From NCBI GenBank assembly GCA_035610835.1, contig CM069454.1, forward strand, positions 58,572,580 through 58,636,579: a stretch of DNA of 64,000 nucleotides, in the 5' to 3' direction. A program made the translations under genes and the position numbers. The notes beneath the pieces are model-generated. The model was given only the letters and a program-made list of their open reading frames with translations, had not been told where the DNA came from and searched no databases. Position 1 is the first letter of the stretch; the number at the start of each line of letters is the position of its first letter. Of this stretch, positions 22,367 to 35,229 are shown one piece after another. The stretch comes from Ophiura sarsii (lineage: Eukaryota > Echinodermata > Ophiuroidea > Amphilepidida > Ophiuridae).

Positions 22367-25300
22367 GAGGGTCGTGGCAGCTGTAGACCAACTGCAAACC
22401 CAGGTTCTACAACAAGATCCAAACAGATCTTCACTCACACCCGGACCTCCCGCTCCACCTGGATCCCGCGTCGTCACAAAGAACAACACCAGTTTATCCG
22501 GCAACGATGTCCAGGACATAGTTGGGATGGTTGTTAGGTCTTCCATGGCACGGGGTAACAACTGCAAGGCTTGCACTGGCAATGCCCTCAACGATTTGAC
22601 GCAGCAGGAATTCGAGCAAGCCTTCAGCCCTTCCGTAGTTGAGAACAAGGGAGGAGGGAATTTTGCACAAAGAACAGCGAAGGAAATGATGTACACGGCG
22701 ATGATGTCAGATGGAGATGAGGACAATGAGAATATCTGGAGAAGGACGGAAGTTGACGATACATGGATAGTGCCACTTTGCACGAGGCATGACTCTTCTG
22801 GGAAGTCGTCTGCTGACGGCAATTTGACGGGAAAGAGTATCGGCACCAGCTCGGCAAGACCCGCTTCCTCCTCAGGATACGGAGAGCTGTATGCCATTAA
22901 AGAGCAGCAGGCATCAAGAGGCAAACCAAAACAAAAATCAGCTCCTCCACCTGAGAGACGAAACACTACCACTACTAATCAGAGTAACAAAAGGAAGATG
23001 CCAGAGAGAAGTGATGCAGAACAACGTCACGATGTCAACACTAACTATACCTTCTCGCTACGAAGATCTGTGGGAGGAGCCATACCGAAGTACCTCGGAC
23101 ATGATGGTGGTCAATCCAAAGCTGCCATGATGCACATGTTTAACGTCATCCGTACGGCAATGGCTGACGATTCCATTGAATGCATGGTAGCAGATGTGTT
23201 AGGAGTGAAGACAACAGCTCCGCGAGTGAAGGGCGGTAATAAGGGAATGGGTGGTAATAAGGACATAGAGAGAGCAAGTACGCGTGAGAAAGTAGCTCCG
23301 AGAGTAACCACTGTAGATCCTCGTGCTCCTCGCGAACAGCAACCTCGTTTTGATGAAGCTCAAGGTTACTTGGAGAATCTTCATCGTCAAACGGACTCTG
23401 GCCAATATGGATTGGAAAGGTGCTCTTCAAGCAGTATAGATGAACCGTATGTCTTCGAGCGAGGGTATAAGAGAAAGACACCAACAACCTCCACTCAAAA
23501 ACAAAATGTGAAAGACAACCGTTGCGTCGAGAAAAATAGAAACATCAGATTTGATGATGGGAACAACAACGCTCCCGATTCAATAACACGGTTTATTCAG
23601 AAGGGATCTCCATACGACGCCATGCTCACAATGGCAGACTACATTCAAATGGAAAAGTACCCGGATGGAATGACTCAGCAAGAGTTTGCTTATTATAATG
23701 GGAACGAACAGTCTATGGCATCATCGACCACTAAACCATCGGTCCGTCAACAGCAAGGAATTCTCAAGAATCAAAATGTGGACTTTGCCTACGATGTGAA
23801 AAGCACGCCACCTACAACTTCAGGTAAAGGAGCCTCCTCCTATAAACCAATCGGGGACGCCACCATGCGAGATGATTCAAGCATGGCCTTCTCGGTGAGA
23901 CGAAGACTTCGCTATGCCATCCCGAAGTTCACAGACAAAAACCTGTGTGGCGCCCTCTTGCATCTGTCAGAGAAATTAATGGACGAGTTTCCCCTTGAAT
24001 CAGGAATTGAACCAGGAAGTTACCCGATGAGTAATGTGAATCAGACAGAAAAAGAAAAAGTTCAGGCTATAAACAAGACGAATGCCTCTGAAGATATGCC
24101 GTGGATTTCAAGAGGCAAATGCGCTAAAAAGAATAAGGAACAGACATATTCAAACACTACTTCAGAGCTACCGTGGGCTACCAAAGGCAAATGTGCATCA
24201 ACTAAGCCCCACTCTGTTAAAGCACCATGTGGTGCTAAGACGGGCAATGCAGCTTATTCAGCCGGAAAGGCCACTCAAAACGCAACCTGGGTCACCAAAG
24301 GTGAACATGTCACACCGTCTAAAAAGAACTACAGTGACTCATCTTATGATTCGCCGTGGGGAACCAGAGGGAATGCAGTTAGCCGCAATACTGCAGCAGC
24401 AGATCGCGTCTCTAGATCTTATGACGAGCAATCAAGAGCCTCTGTAAGCACGCAGACATCAAGAGCCTCTGTTAGCACGCAGACATCTGTGAGGGCGCTG
24501 TATAACGAGTATGTTATTCAACCGCGAGCAGTCACCACCGGAAGGGGTTGGAACAAGAATAGCAACCAATCAGCATCCACCGTTAGCCTTAGCTATGAAC
24601 AGGAAGCAGACGAGATCTTTTATGATGCCCTGACAATCCATGAACCACTTCAGATCAAATCAAAGGACTATACACTCAGCAACGGCAACATGTCGTTCCT
24701 CAAGCGTTTTCGCTTGAACTTACTCTTCAGGAAGAAAAAACCTGACGAGCAGAAGTTTGTCTCCGCCGTACACAAAGTCATCGAAGCTAGAAGAAGTGGA
24801 TGCATAGATGACGACGGCAATTTTGTCCAGAATTTTTCGGAGCTGCCGAAAAAAGATACTGAGAAGAAGAAGCTTAAGACGACGACGGTCGGTAAAAAAT
24901 CACCGCCACCCGAAGTGAAGCCTAAACCAAAGCTTGATAAAAATGGCAACCAACAACGTGTGTCTTCGTCGAAGAAGCGTAGCAATAGCAAACGTCGACA
25001 TCACGGCAATGCCGAAAGGAATTCATACCCCTTACCCGAGGAAGATGACGGCTCCGAGGGTTACGCATCCGCTAGCGAAATGGACGATTTCAATCCGACG
25101 GCATTTTTGGAGCGAAACAGACGCTCTGCCGAGAATCGATTTTATAGAGACGATGGCGAGGACGCTGGCGATGAAGCCGATGTTGAAAGCGACTCGGACG
25201 GTAACAACTCCTCAAGCCGCAGAGTACGTTTCTCAGACGACGTGCAGCATTTTGGCGATATAGAAAATTTGGGTCAGCAGGAAACGGAAACCGGTAGTGG

Positions 25301-25649
25301 CGACGATCTGGATATAGACTTAGATGACAATGAGGAGGATAGCCCGGACATGAGTCTCATGTCACTAAAGAGCAAAATCGAACTATTTCAAAAATTAGGC
25401 AGTAATGAGTGCCTGGATGAACGCAGTTACCAGGGAAGCCCACCGCCTGCTGATTTAGCCGATGCAGCCGATTCGGTCCCGACCAAAGATCGCGTCAAAC
25501 TGTTTGAGGACATATCGAGCGGTAAGAAACCCACCACATGTTCCGCGACGAATAAAATTCCACGGAGGGCGGTCGAATCGTGTCAGTACACTCTTACGCA
25601 ATCAAAGATCTCATTCTTTGAGCAGCTCTCTGCTGATCCGAAGCACTAA
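22367..25649 (+). CDS. Large terminal coding exon of an unrecognised ~1128-residue low-complexity protein
   Basis: A polypyrimidine tract and acceptor (ttgtctcgttttacag) lead into 3283 bases of open frame ending in TAA at 25647-25649. I do not recognise the family. Residue numbers count from the ATG at 15926. Two related modules occur: FSLRR...AIPKY at about 264-277 followed by a helix rich in Met/Ala to ~313, and FSVRRRLRYAIPKF at 543-556 followed by another helix. Four Trp repeats of the form W-x-S/T-K/R-G have Trp at 614, 638, 676 and 699. SRASVSTQT is directly repeated at about 724-743. A basic segment starts at Met810 (FLKRFRLNLLFRKKK). RVRF at 987-990 followed by SDD fits the PP1-docking pattern, and long acidic runs flank it. 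Three C-terminal repeats (SKIELFQKL, DRVKLFEDI, SKISFFEQL) have key Phe at 1042, 1081 and 1119, spaced 38-39. No signal peptide or membrane span is seen. A cytoplasmic or cytoskeletal scaffold/regulator is possible but is inference only. Confidence 0.88.
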
Positions 25650-26432
25650 CAATTATATATAATACACATCACACATATGTTTTAGTGTCTCTTCTGCACT
25701 GGGATATTTCTTAATGAAAACTGGTTTAAATTACTACCGGAATGTTTCCGATGGAATGGGCTTGTTACTGACGTTAAATGTGAATCAAGTGTTGCTACGA
25801 CGACGTCTCTTATGCTTACACACGAATTTGGAATTGGAATCATACATCGGGATCAAATATATATTTTAAAAAGTGTAATTTCGATTGATGTTTACAAATA
25901 TTTTGTATTTGAATAATTCAAGATGTATTTAATCGTATTAATCATGTTAACCCGTCTCCAAGACATAAAATCTAAAAGAAAACACCAACAAATGTTCATG
26001 ACAGGATTCTATCAACTAAAAAAAGATACCACTATTTTCTGGAAGTACAAGTTTGACATTCATGACCTTATTTTCAAGTTGGTTATTTGATAATTTCACT
26101 AAAAGATCATACTTTTAAAGTGTTAGTATACGGGAAATAAATTCCAGCCAAATAAGAATATTATATATATAAGTGTTTCTTGATTGTTAACGTGTATATG
26201 AAATTTGGGTTCCATGCATTTTTTAAAGAGCTCGGAAGTGGCTGAGAAGAAATCATTTGAAACAATTCATCAACACTCATGTTTATTTTACGAAATTTCT
26301 GGATTAAAGCTCATCACCATTCAACTAATTATAACACCTGTTGAATGAAAGTATAAGTTAGCTCATCAATTGGTGATCTCATGAATATCCTACTCAAAGG
26401 TATAAATTATGTAGAACCCAAATTTGATAGCC
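25650..26432. other. Presumed 3' UTR and downstream flank
   Basis: AT-rich sequence after the stop codon with a poly(A) signal at 26136. No other open frame or repeat boundary is evident. Confidence 0.45.
26136..26141 (+). terminator. Candidate poly(A) signal AATAAA
   Basis: This is the first canonical AATAAA noted after the stop codon of the split gene (about 490 bases downstream), in AT-rich sequence and before the first recognisable downstream element. It would give a 3' UTR of roughly 0.5 kb. Other A/T-rich hexamers nearby could serve instead. Confidence 0.4.
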
Positions 26433-26442
26433 TGCCGGTATG

Positions 26443-26586
26443 CACATTTTTTTTTCTCGTACATGATCCTAGTGAAATTCACTTTATTTCGATTTAATAC
26501 GGAATAAATCAAAATTCACTGAATAAAATGATTTTTTGAACAAATCAACTGATTTCACTAGGATCATGTACGAAAAAAAAAATCGT
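26443..26586. mobile_element. 144-bp miniature element with 10-bp direct flanks
   Basis: Inverted repeats CTCGTACATGATCCTAGTGA face each other near the ends, next to poly-T and poly-A. TGCCGGTATG occurs directly on both sides (26433-26442 and 26587-26596), a probable 9-10-bp target duplication, which suggests a MuDR-type source. Confidence 0.75.
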
Positions 26587-26924
26587 TGCCGGTATGTCAC
26601 CATAGATTTTTAAAGATCTTTGAAGATGGTTGATTTAACCTTGTAAGATTCTACTTATTCCAAGATAACCAACTATACAGATGTATACCATAAGCACTTT
26701 CAAGAAAGGTCATGAGATGAATCTCCCCTTCGTGGCTAATGACTCATGTTGGGTTTTAAATCGTATTACAAAGAGCGCAATATAAACCGCATGTATAAAA
26801 TGTATAAATATCTAAAACAGTCATAATATTATGTCATTATTACATTGATCCGTTATGGAGCACTGGGGATCCACGGAGAAAGATTTGAACTTATGACCTT
26901 CCATGAATGGGTATACGTGCTTAA

Positions 26925-27156
26925 CACTTTCCACGCTGCAGGTTTTTGCAGACGGCACTACAAAATTTCACAAACAATTTCAAAAATGTCAACATTATTG
27001 AATTTGATTACCATATTTGGAATCACCATAAGAAATGCATTGAAATGAGTACAAACATTCCTAGTATTGGCTCAGGGATCCTTGAGATAGACTATGAAAA
27101 TTTGGAAAGGTTTCTGACTAGATGTATGGTAAAGCTTATAGCCGCGTGGAAATTGC
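26925..27156 (+). mobile_element. CACTTTCC-ended element, copy B
   Basis: TTAA at 26921-26924 precedes CACTTTCCACGCTGC. The element ends GCCGCGTGGAAATTGC and abuts TTAA at 27157-27160, which is also the left boundary of the next element. The internal landmarks match copies A, C and D. Confidence 0.75.
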
Positions 27157-27597
27157 TTAAAGGAAGTGTCTCGCAAGCATAAAAGTGTGCATTATATGTT
27201 AAAAAAATAACTATCGAGCCCAACTTTTGCTACCATGCATTCAATGGAATCGTCAGCCATTGAACAAAGCACTACACTTATGACAAAAACAAATAAAAAC
27301 CGCAATCTCTCAACATGCACTTTTTAAAATTCGCGGCGATCGAAAGTCCCAGTGTCGATGATGTCATAATTATACAATTCACATGCGCAAATTTGAGCAC
27401 CGATACCCATGACGTCATCGACACCGGGACTTTCGATCGCCGCGAATTTTAAAAATTGCATGTTGAGTGATGGCAGTTTTTATTCATTTTTGTGACTAGT
27501 ATGGTGTTTTGTTCTATATAGTTACGTAATTTCGGCTCGATAAATATTTGTCTAACACATAATGCTCAATGTTGTGCTTGCGGGACCCTTCCTTTAA
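27157..27597. mobile_element. TTAA-flanked foldback element with GGGTCCCGCAAGCA arms, copy 1
   Basis: The arms extend ~190 bp from TTAAAGGAAG inwards (GTCTCGCAAGCA, TTCGCGGCGATCGAAAGTCC). The right arm has the complements and ends CTTCCTTTAA. A CRE palindrome TGACGTCA sits at 27410-27417. A second copy is at 56875-57288. TTAA at both ends suggests piggyBac or Kolobok-type transposition. Confidence 0.8.
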
Positions 27598-29739
27598 AGA
27601 TTACTGGATTGCTAGAGACACTAAAGCCCTATGGAATACCGATGACGAAAAGGGATCATGATGAAAATACTATAGGGCAAACTTGATTTGTGACCCAATA
27701 TGTTCTATTTTGCCGAAATCAATTATCCTCAAGCAGGTCATTTGATTTGTTGCAACCAGGTCTAAACGGTCGGAAAATTCTTGAAAATACTCAGATATAT
27801 TAAAGCTTCATCATAATTGATTACTCAATAATAATTGCAACAATTTGGAAGTCGTTACTCAGGGACAATGAAAATGAAAATATAGCGGTGTCTACATCAT
27901 TGGTTACGCAGGTCTATTATCATTTATGTAACCAATCAGAAACATTGTAAGTAACGCAGTAATACCCATAGGGTTAAGAACAAGTTACACCATTGGTTAC
28001 TCGGATGATTATACAATGAAAGTTAACCAATTACAGGCATTGTGAGAAGAGCAGTAGTTCGTACGGGTTAGGTCCAAGGTACACAATTGGTGCACATTTC
28101 TCGGATAGTTATAGTGACATTATCATGAAAGTAACCAATAAGAAACAAAGGCAGTTATTTAAATCGAAAAATCTTAATTAATTCTTGATTGAATTGTATG
28201 GTACACGTTATTTACAACATTATAAGTACGCTGCAATCTCTATGTGTTTAGGCTCATTGTATCGTGTTGCTGCCATCAACTACTCCTGTGAAATTTGAGT
28301 AAGCAGTATTCAAATTCTGTTTAACATGTTTAAGGTGACTATTTATACTCAAAGAGGTTTAAAAATAATGTGAAGTATGTTTCCAAATTTCCAAAATTCT
28401 TCACTAACCATTGTAAAAGCCGATAAATGACTTAAAGAAGTAGTGATACATATACCTTTAGATGTTGGGCACAACTATAGTGTTGCGATTGCAACCTATA
28501 AGAGTAGGTATAATTGTGCCTGCCTGGCCTATTTAGGTGACTACCAAAGGCTAATTAGGCAATTAGATAATCAACCAGCAATAGGCCAATTAAGCAAGAC
28601 GAACTTCACATATTTCAATAATTGAAACCATTATTAAATGTCCGGCTATTTAAATTGCCAAAGATAGATCTTAAGAGAGGTCGGATCAAGGTAGCCTGTA
28701 CCGTGAACTTTTTAATTGAATTTCACACGCGGTGCATCAGACACTTCCGGTGACCATGACGGCGCTTACACATTGACCACATAACGGCGGTCCTTTAGTG
28801 TAAAAATATCTTCTCTATGTAACGCCAGGTGTCAAATATTGTGTCATAAAAATAGTGTGGCTTCTTATTTTAGCTGCTCAGTGCTTAATATATGCGTAGA
28901 GCATGTTATGCAATGGAGTAAAGGAACCCTTCCCGTGGTGGTGCACTGCGCAAAATTGGTAACACCGAACCCCGCGCACCGAACGACTTTTCGTTAGAGG
29001 TCACGAACCTCAATTTTGCCACACCTATACTATTTATCGATCGCCGGTAATAAGCGTAATCCAAATAAGCGTTACATGGAAAGAGCGAAAGGAAAAATCA
29101 AAATTGAACAATTTAGATCAGATCTTCAATCATATCAGTAACTTAAATAAAATACATTTTTAGCTAGTCAGCGATATTTCATTAATCTTATATGGACTGT
29201 TTTACTTTACACCAGATTTAATATGTCAGAATTTTAATCGCGCCAACGTGTTGCGGATAAGATTATATGGCGTTTATATAAGCCGTTCCTTATTACGTTC
29301 CTAATTTTAGGATATCAATAAAAACCAAGAGGCTATATTTATCGATGTATTTATACGATGTCATAAAGAAACCATGCCTTCCTTGTATCCAAGTGGCCTA
29401 ATCATTATCATACCTCGTTTATTTCAGGTTGAAACGAAATTGCCCACCTCGAAAATGTTCGTGAATTTTTCACACACTTTATATTTTGATGAAAACCCCT
29501 CTAATTTCCAAAACCTGGGTCGTTTAGGCCCCGGTTTAGGCCAAGAGACGATAGTTTTATAGTCGCCTTATACCTATAGCCTTTCATCAAGGCTTTGTGG
29601 CGGTAAAACAGTTCTATAATATTTGTGGAATAGACTTCGCTTCGCTCGGCCCTCGCGCATTCGGCGCTCTCAACGGCTACAGGCGTCTTTAACCAAGACT
29701 ACATTATACCTCCTTATATACATGTACGTTTACAGTCTT
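27598..29739. other. No gene recognised; short tandem block inside
   Basis: Apart from the tandem repeats at 27893-28152 there are only short chance frames and no clear element ends. Confidence 0.45.
27893..28152. repeat. Three tandem diverged ~95-bp units
   Basis: Each unit contains TTGGTTAC or TTGGTGCA, a TAACCAAT word, a purine-rich middle and GTTA-CA at the end. They start near 27893, 27988 and 28083; the third is incomplete. Confidence 0.6.
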
Positions 29740-29980
29740 CATGTACAAAGTATTTACTGACTTAAGCTCCCGATGGAGTCATGAAGTCCACTGCTTGGAT
29801 ACATACACAGGCATGCACAGGCCGCGACTATAGCTAGCTATCACTATCAGTCAAAACCTTTACGGTCTCTAACATGTATAAACTATTTAATGACTTAAGC
29901 TCCCGATGAGGTCCACTGTTGGATACATGCACAGGCATGCACAGGTATAGCTATCCTAGCTATCACTCAAAACTACTATA
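29740..29980. repeat. Tandem duplication of ~120 bp
   Basis: Two units share GACTTAAGCTCCCGATG, GTCCACTG, TTGGATACAT, CACAGGCATGCACAGG and TAGCTATCACT. The second copy has small deletions. No coding signal. Confidence 0.8.
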
Positions 29981-30097
29981 TCCCTTTATCGGAAACACTG
30001 CGGCCTGACTTTTAACGAGCTTTTCCTGGGCACAGAACTTTTATAACCGATTTAGTCACGCAATGCGGCGTATAAGTTAACCCCTACTGTGGCCCCC

Positions 30098-30334
30098 TAC
30101 ACTGTAAATCGGTTGTGTAAGACAATTACACAACACTGTTTAATATATGAACCTAGCAGCCATTGTTTAAAAAATTACACAATTGTGTTCATTTTCACAC
30201 AACTTCTTGTAAACTTTCACAAGGTTGTGCAACATTTTAAACAAGTTGTGTATTCTTTTTTTCTTCAAACAACCAGTTGCTAGGTTCATATATTAAACAG
30301 TGCTATATTTTTACACAACCGGATTAACAGTGTA
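30098..30334. mobile_element. 237-bp Tc1/mariner-like miniature element
   Basis: The ends read TACACTGTAAATCGGTTGTG and the near-complement. An inner inverted pair, GTTTAATATATGAACCTAGC, lies just inside. TA bounds both ends. Confidence 0.8.
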
Positions 30335-32351
30335 CTTAATACATATGTACACGTCCCATGTGCTTAATTGTACGTACCCTCGCATGCTTGCTGGAGGATA
30401 TTGGTAAGGGATATTTAAAGATGCCAAACTCAAAAGAGAAATACATATCATACTATATATTGGTTCAATGCCATCATCAACCATCTTGCATATGTGTGTA
30501 TCGAACGCGCAACCTGCGATCGAGTCAGAACGACTAAGAAGTCAGAAAGTGTATTATATTTAAAAATATATAGATATCTATATATATAAAAATGGAAAAT
30601 GTATAATCGATTATTTTTATATATTGTTTTTTTTTTACTTCCACCTCTTTGTTTAGAAATCCAAAGCTTGTAATTATTATTACAAGCGTGGACTTCTACT
30701 CGGTTTTAAGATGCTGCCAACCTGGATTGAGCTGTTTGCATACTCAATCGTTGATTAGAATTAAGACGCTTTCGCACATGCGCAGTTGCCTAGACAAATA
30801 TGCACGTGCGTCTGTGTGAAACCGGTCTTGTCGCTCAGCGATCTTGAGTATGTAAACTGCAATGCAGAATTATTTGTAAATGACACTGTTGTTCATATAT
30901 CAAGCTGTCCAGAAGTTTAGTCTAGTTAAAAATATAACCGGTTTAAACAAGTAATTATGCAGATTTCATATTTATATTGATTTTGATAACGCTTTGAATT
31001 TAACATGGTTTTAGAATTATTTTGGCGCCAAAATGAGACACAAGTGGTGAACAGACTCTAATCAGGTGAATTTGCAGTTAATGAAGTGTGGACAAAATTT
31101 GAAATAAATGTTGACAAAATGTCGAATACAATTTTATAGGTGGGAGGGAGACATGATGCAGGGAGGGAGGTCGGGTGGAATTTCTATATTACGCGATGTG
31201 TGAAACTCGTAACAAGATATAGATAACTACAACATAAAGCGTCAATTTTTAAATATAAAGTCGGTCTGGTAATCTTAAAACATCTTTTAATCTCAAATCT
31301 AAATATTAAGGGTTAATTATTTTAAAATGTTCCATGAAATGATGCAAAGTCTTAACTTGTGTTCTGGTCACGTTCAATGTCTCGGCGAATTAGGCTGTAC
31401 ATTATTGCGATTAATATCCGGATTATTTATATTATTGAATTTATTATAATTATTACATTTATCTATTTTATTGACATTTTACCGCATTTATTATCTGTTT
31501 TTATTACTATTATACCTTCTTATTAACAAAAAAATAACTAATGAATGTAAATATTTTATAATACATATTTTCTTTAAAACAATTATGTTTACCGTTTGTC
31601 TTTTAATTTTGGCGCCATTAGCTATGTCGTTGCAAATCAATTAATATGTTGTATTTATAATTAAAGTATCTTTAATTGTTAATACTGATCGTTTACAAAC
31701 GTACCAATTCAGTACGATATTATATTCAAAGAGTGTTTTAAATTGATTGTTTCTCAGTTTAACAAAATGTTTAAAAAATGTAATCATTTTGATATAAGAA
31801 AAAAACATACGTTATTTATAATGGATTTCTATTTGTTGTACAATATCGGTGTATAAATTCATTTCAATATTATTATTATTAACAATTATCGTTAATATTA
31901 ATATATTCCTGCAGAAAAAATGTAAAACAATGAAAGGATTACCAAATTTTAAAACGCTCAATTACTTACAATTTATTTCCATAAACTGTTACTTGTGGAA
32001 CGAAATAAAAATGCAACTTTGGAATGCTAACGGATCAGGTCGGTGTTATTTTTGTAAAAATTCAAATGCCATTAAGACATTCTTTTGATTGCTTTATATG
32101 TATATTTTGAACATGAATTGTGTACCGAAATCGGCATGTAAAAGACGTTATCAAACGTTTCAATTATATTGCTGGTGTACCTTATTTTGCCTTTGTAAAA
32201 TAAATGTGAACATAGAATCTTTTTATATCAAAATCAGTCAATGTGTGTTTTGTCGTTTTATTTCTACTTCAGCATATTCAGGGGCAAGTCAAATATTATT
32301 GATCCCCAGAAATAGCTGCTCTAAGCATTTATGTAAAAAGGACGGAACCCG
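30335..32351. other. Very AT-rich sequence, no gene recognised
   Basis: The stretch, especially 31230-31900, is strongly AT-rich with short chance frames. No repeat boundary or family resemblance was seen. Confidence 0.5.
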
Positions 32352-32355
32352 TTAA

Positions 32356-32596
32356 CACTTTTCACGCGGCTATTGGTTTTACCATATATATACAAAACAG
32401 ATTTTTTAGAAACCTTTCCCAAATTTCAAAGTCTATCTCAGGAATTACTGAACCAATACTAGGCATGTTTGTGTTTATTTCAATGCATTTTTCGTGGTGA
32501 TTTCAAGTATGGTAATGAAATTCAATAATTTTGACATTTTTGAACCATTTTGTAAAATTTTGGAATGTCGTCTGCAGACGCCTGTCGCGTGGAAAC
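32356..32596 (-). mobile_element. CACTTTCC-ended element, copy C (inverted)
   Basis: TTAA (32352-32355) precedes CACTTTTCACGCGGC. The internal order is the reverse complement of copies A, B and D, ending GTCTGCAGACGCCTGTCGCG. It has no open frame of interest. Confidence 0.75.
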
Positions 32597-32734
32597 CTAT
32601 ATACAGAACAACTTGATTTAAAAGAACATAACGATTTCGAGTACCTCCAAATATCTCGATAGATGCAAACTAAAGGTCGTTTATACAGAGACTCTGACCA
32701 TGTTAATATTTACCAATTAAACAAGTCTATAAAG

Positions 32735-32800
32735 AAAATGTTGCTGAAGCGGGATTCGAACCGGTGAACTAAGCACTACGGGTCATGTGCCCTTGTAAAT
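32735..32800 (-). repeat. tRNA-like fragment (B-box only)
   Basis: On the minus strand GGTTCGAATCCCGC matches a pol III B-box and T-arm. A convincing A-box or full cloverleaf is missing, so this is probably a decayed tRNA-derived SINE or a pseudo-tRNA. Confidence 0.35.
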
Positions 32801-33837
32801 ATAATCTCTCTTGATAAATGTATTCAACAGGTAGGCCTATACATCTGCATTGATTTATAAGTTATTGCATCATACAGCACACATCAATACATAGCGCTGC
32901 TACATCTAGATCAAAGCGTTTACTTATGTAAACAAAATTTAGATATCAAATAATCAAAGAAACACCAAGAACAATAGCTAACAATATTGAAGCAAAGAAA
33001 ATCAAACGCTTATGGCATGACATAAATTGCCCGCTTGGGAGCGCTATTATTCGGTCTGGTAAACCTATTGTTATCAATTACTAAGAGAAGATTGCCTGGT
33101 TGTATTTAAATTCGAGCGGTTCTTCTTGCTAACTGCATGGGTGAGTTTCCATTATGTTGCAAATTACATCCACGCTCATGCGTTTAAACTACCCAATGGG
33201 CGTTGCGATCCAGCCGGTTGGTTGCACAAGAGAATTATGTCATATAGCAACCAGCTTTAATGGAAGGCGAATATTTAAATTTGGTGCCGGTTTTTAGGGC
33301 AACAATTTAAAGTGCTGCTAAGCGGGCCTTGTAGCGTAATGGAACAGATGTCTAGAACTCTCTTAAATTACGTTAATGACTCATACTCTCTTATGTCAAA
33401 CTTGTTCCAGCAGATGCGAGGCAACACAAGATGTTTTCGATTGTATTATTATTATTATGCTCAGTCAGGCGGGTCGGATCTGATACAGAATGTAGATCTA
33501 AATTTAGATCCTCGGTTTACCCACAGATGGTGGATCTGTGGTTTACCCCAATCATGAAGCTAGCATACCCCATCTCTGACTGTCCCAATCCAGTGTCCAT
33601 CGAGCCAGCTTGTCTGGAGTGACAGGACCAACTAACTCTAGGCTATATCAATTATAAATGGCTATACACAGTAGTGTACAAGCAGATACAGTATGATCTG
33701 TGACTGATAATGCAATGGAAAATGTAATGTAAGGCTGGTCACTGGGCTGGTAGTTAGGAGGATGTATTTTATACATCTAACAGAATGTAGACTTGCCTTC
33801 GCAGGTTAATAAAATGAAATGCAATGGACACAGATAT
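32801..33837. other. No gene recognised
   Basis: Two overlapping frames of 60-80 codons around 33312-33622 have no family resemblance and no splice support. Confidence 0.4.
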
Positions 33838-34045
33838 TCAGGTGTGATGTGCCCGAGGCTTTTAAAAATCATATAACCAATACGATTTTCAATGGAGCGC
33901 CAATGCAACTTTTGCAAGCATGATCATGTTTGAGAGCCTTGTATATCAGCTTGGCAGCCCAATTCTGGATGCGCTGAAGTTTTAGGATGTCAGCTTTATT
34001 GGAACCAAGCAGCAGCCTGTTGCCGTAATCGATCCTAGAAAGGAC
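33838..34045 (-). pseudogene. Decayed LINE reverse-transcriptase C-terminal fragment
   Basis: The minus strand translates to LSRIDYGNRLLLGSNKADIL followed by KLQRIQNWAAKLIYKA, the familiar segment after the RT domain of CR1/Jockey-type non-LTR elements. A stop codon interrupts it after LKIVLVI. It is a relic without mobility. Confidence 0.8.
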
Positions 34046-34206
34046 AAATACATTTGAAATGCATAACCCCCGGAAGACAGTACCTTAATCTTCCCCACAA
34101 AGTTAAGCACATGAAAAACAAATGCTCCTTTTGGAACACGTATCAAAAATCATTCTGATGTAGGAATAACTTATAATATAATAATAAAATAAAATATGTA
34201 AAATCA

Positions 34207-34289
34207 TAGTACGGATGGGGTTCGAACCCATGCGGACATACGTCCATTGGAACTTAAGTCCAACGCCTTAACCACTCGGCCACCGTACT
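34207..34289 (-). tRNA. tRNA-Leu(UAA)
   Basis: The 83-base gene (73rd-type discriminator A included) folds as a type II tRNA. The acceptor stem AGTACGG pairs with CCGTACT. The D-arm is GCCGAGTGGTTAAGGC, the anticodon loop CTTAAGT gives UAA, the variable arm is GGACGTATGTCC and the T-arm is ATGGG-TTCGAAC-CCCAT. A-box and B-box are intact. There is no intron. It has an inverted neighbour at 35230-35312 with homologous 5' flanks. Confidence 0.93.
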
Positions 34290-34622
34290 TGGATAGACAT
34301 CGTACACAACACAACCATCATTTATGAAACAAACCAAACAAATATCACGGTGTAGCAATAGGTAGATTATTGACTAACTGATCATGCTGATAGCGATAAC
34401 TCAACGGCCGATACGATAAGGACAATTAATTAATCAATTACCTGTAAGTTACTCACTGTTTTATCACTGTCATATTTGTCTGGGTTTTGTTCATATAATT
34501 GTTGTGTTTTGTAAGAAGCATATCCATGTGGTCAATCAGATTAATACGCGCTCACAACTCTAAAATCAACTTCCAATTTTGAAAATATTAAATTACAAAA
34601 TTATGGATTAATTTAGGCAATG

Positions 34623-34720
34623 TCTTGATAGACGTCCCGTAACTCAAGTACGCATGCTCAAACCAATTAAAATACGTTGTAGCTATACACGGTTTATTCC
34701 GTACGGGACGTGAGGCAAGA
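34623..34720 (+). mobile_element. ~98-bp palindrome-ended element near tRNA-Leu, copy 1
   Basis: Ends CTTGATAGACGTCCCGTA and TACGGGACGTGAGGCAAG are inverted repeats; the centre contains CGCATGCTCAAACCAATTAA. ATATAGCC follows the right end, as in the other copies. The left terminus is slightly diverged. Confidence 0.75.
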
Positions 34721-35229
34721 TATAGCCTTAATTTATTTATCCTCTTCAAGTTGAGATATGGTTTGCGATGATCAGTAATCAATTAAAAAAGCTACCCCGA
34801 AAAGAATGAGACAGTGTGCAATGTTCATTTTCGCATTGGGTTTGAACACGTAGGATAGTGAGACAGGCATGTCAATCGGGCCTCATTGATCAATTGAAGC
34901 ATCCCCTGTCATTATCTTACTATCACTCAGTTATAGTCAATAATCTGCCTATTGTTACACCGAGGCTGCATGCAGAATGAAAAATGGCAAGCGTCTCATT
35001 CTTTTCGGTGTAGCGTTCTTATTTTTATATAACTCAATTTTCACAAACAATATCTCAAATTGAAGAGGAGAAATTAATCCATACTGTTGCATTTTAATAT
35101 TTTTAGGTTTGAACTATATATCATACAGTTATGAGCGTATTTAATTGTATTACCTGGTAAGTTCCATTGATCCATTATTTGTTTGGTTTGTTTCAATATG
35201 ATGGTTGTGTTTTGTATGAAGCATATCCG

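Noticed and set aside
22361..22972. 203-codon minus-strand frame
   Set aside because: It is the shadow of the large plus-strand exon; the plus frame is far longer and splice-supported.
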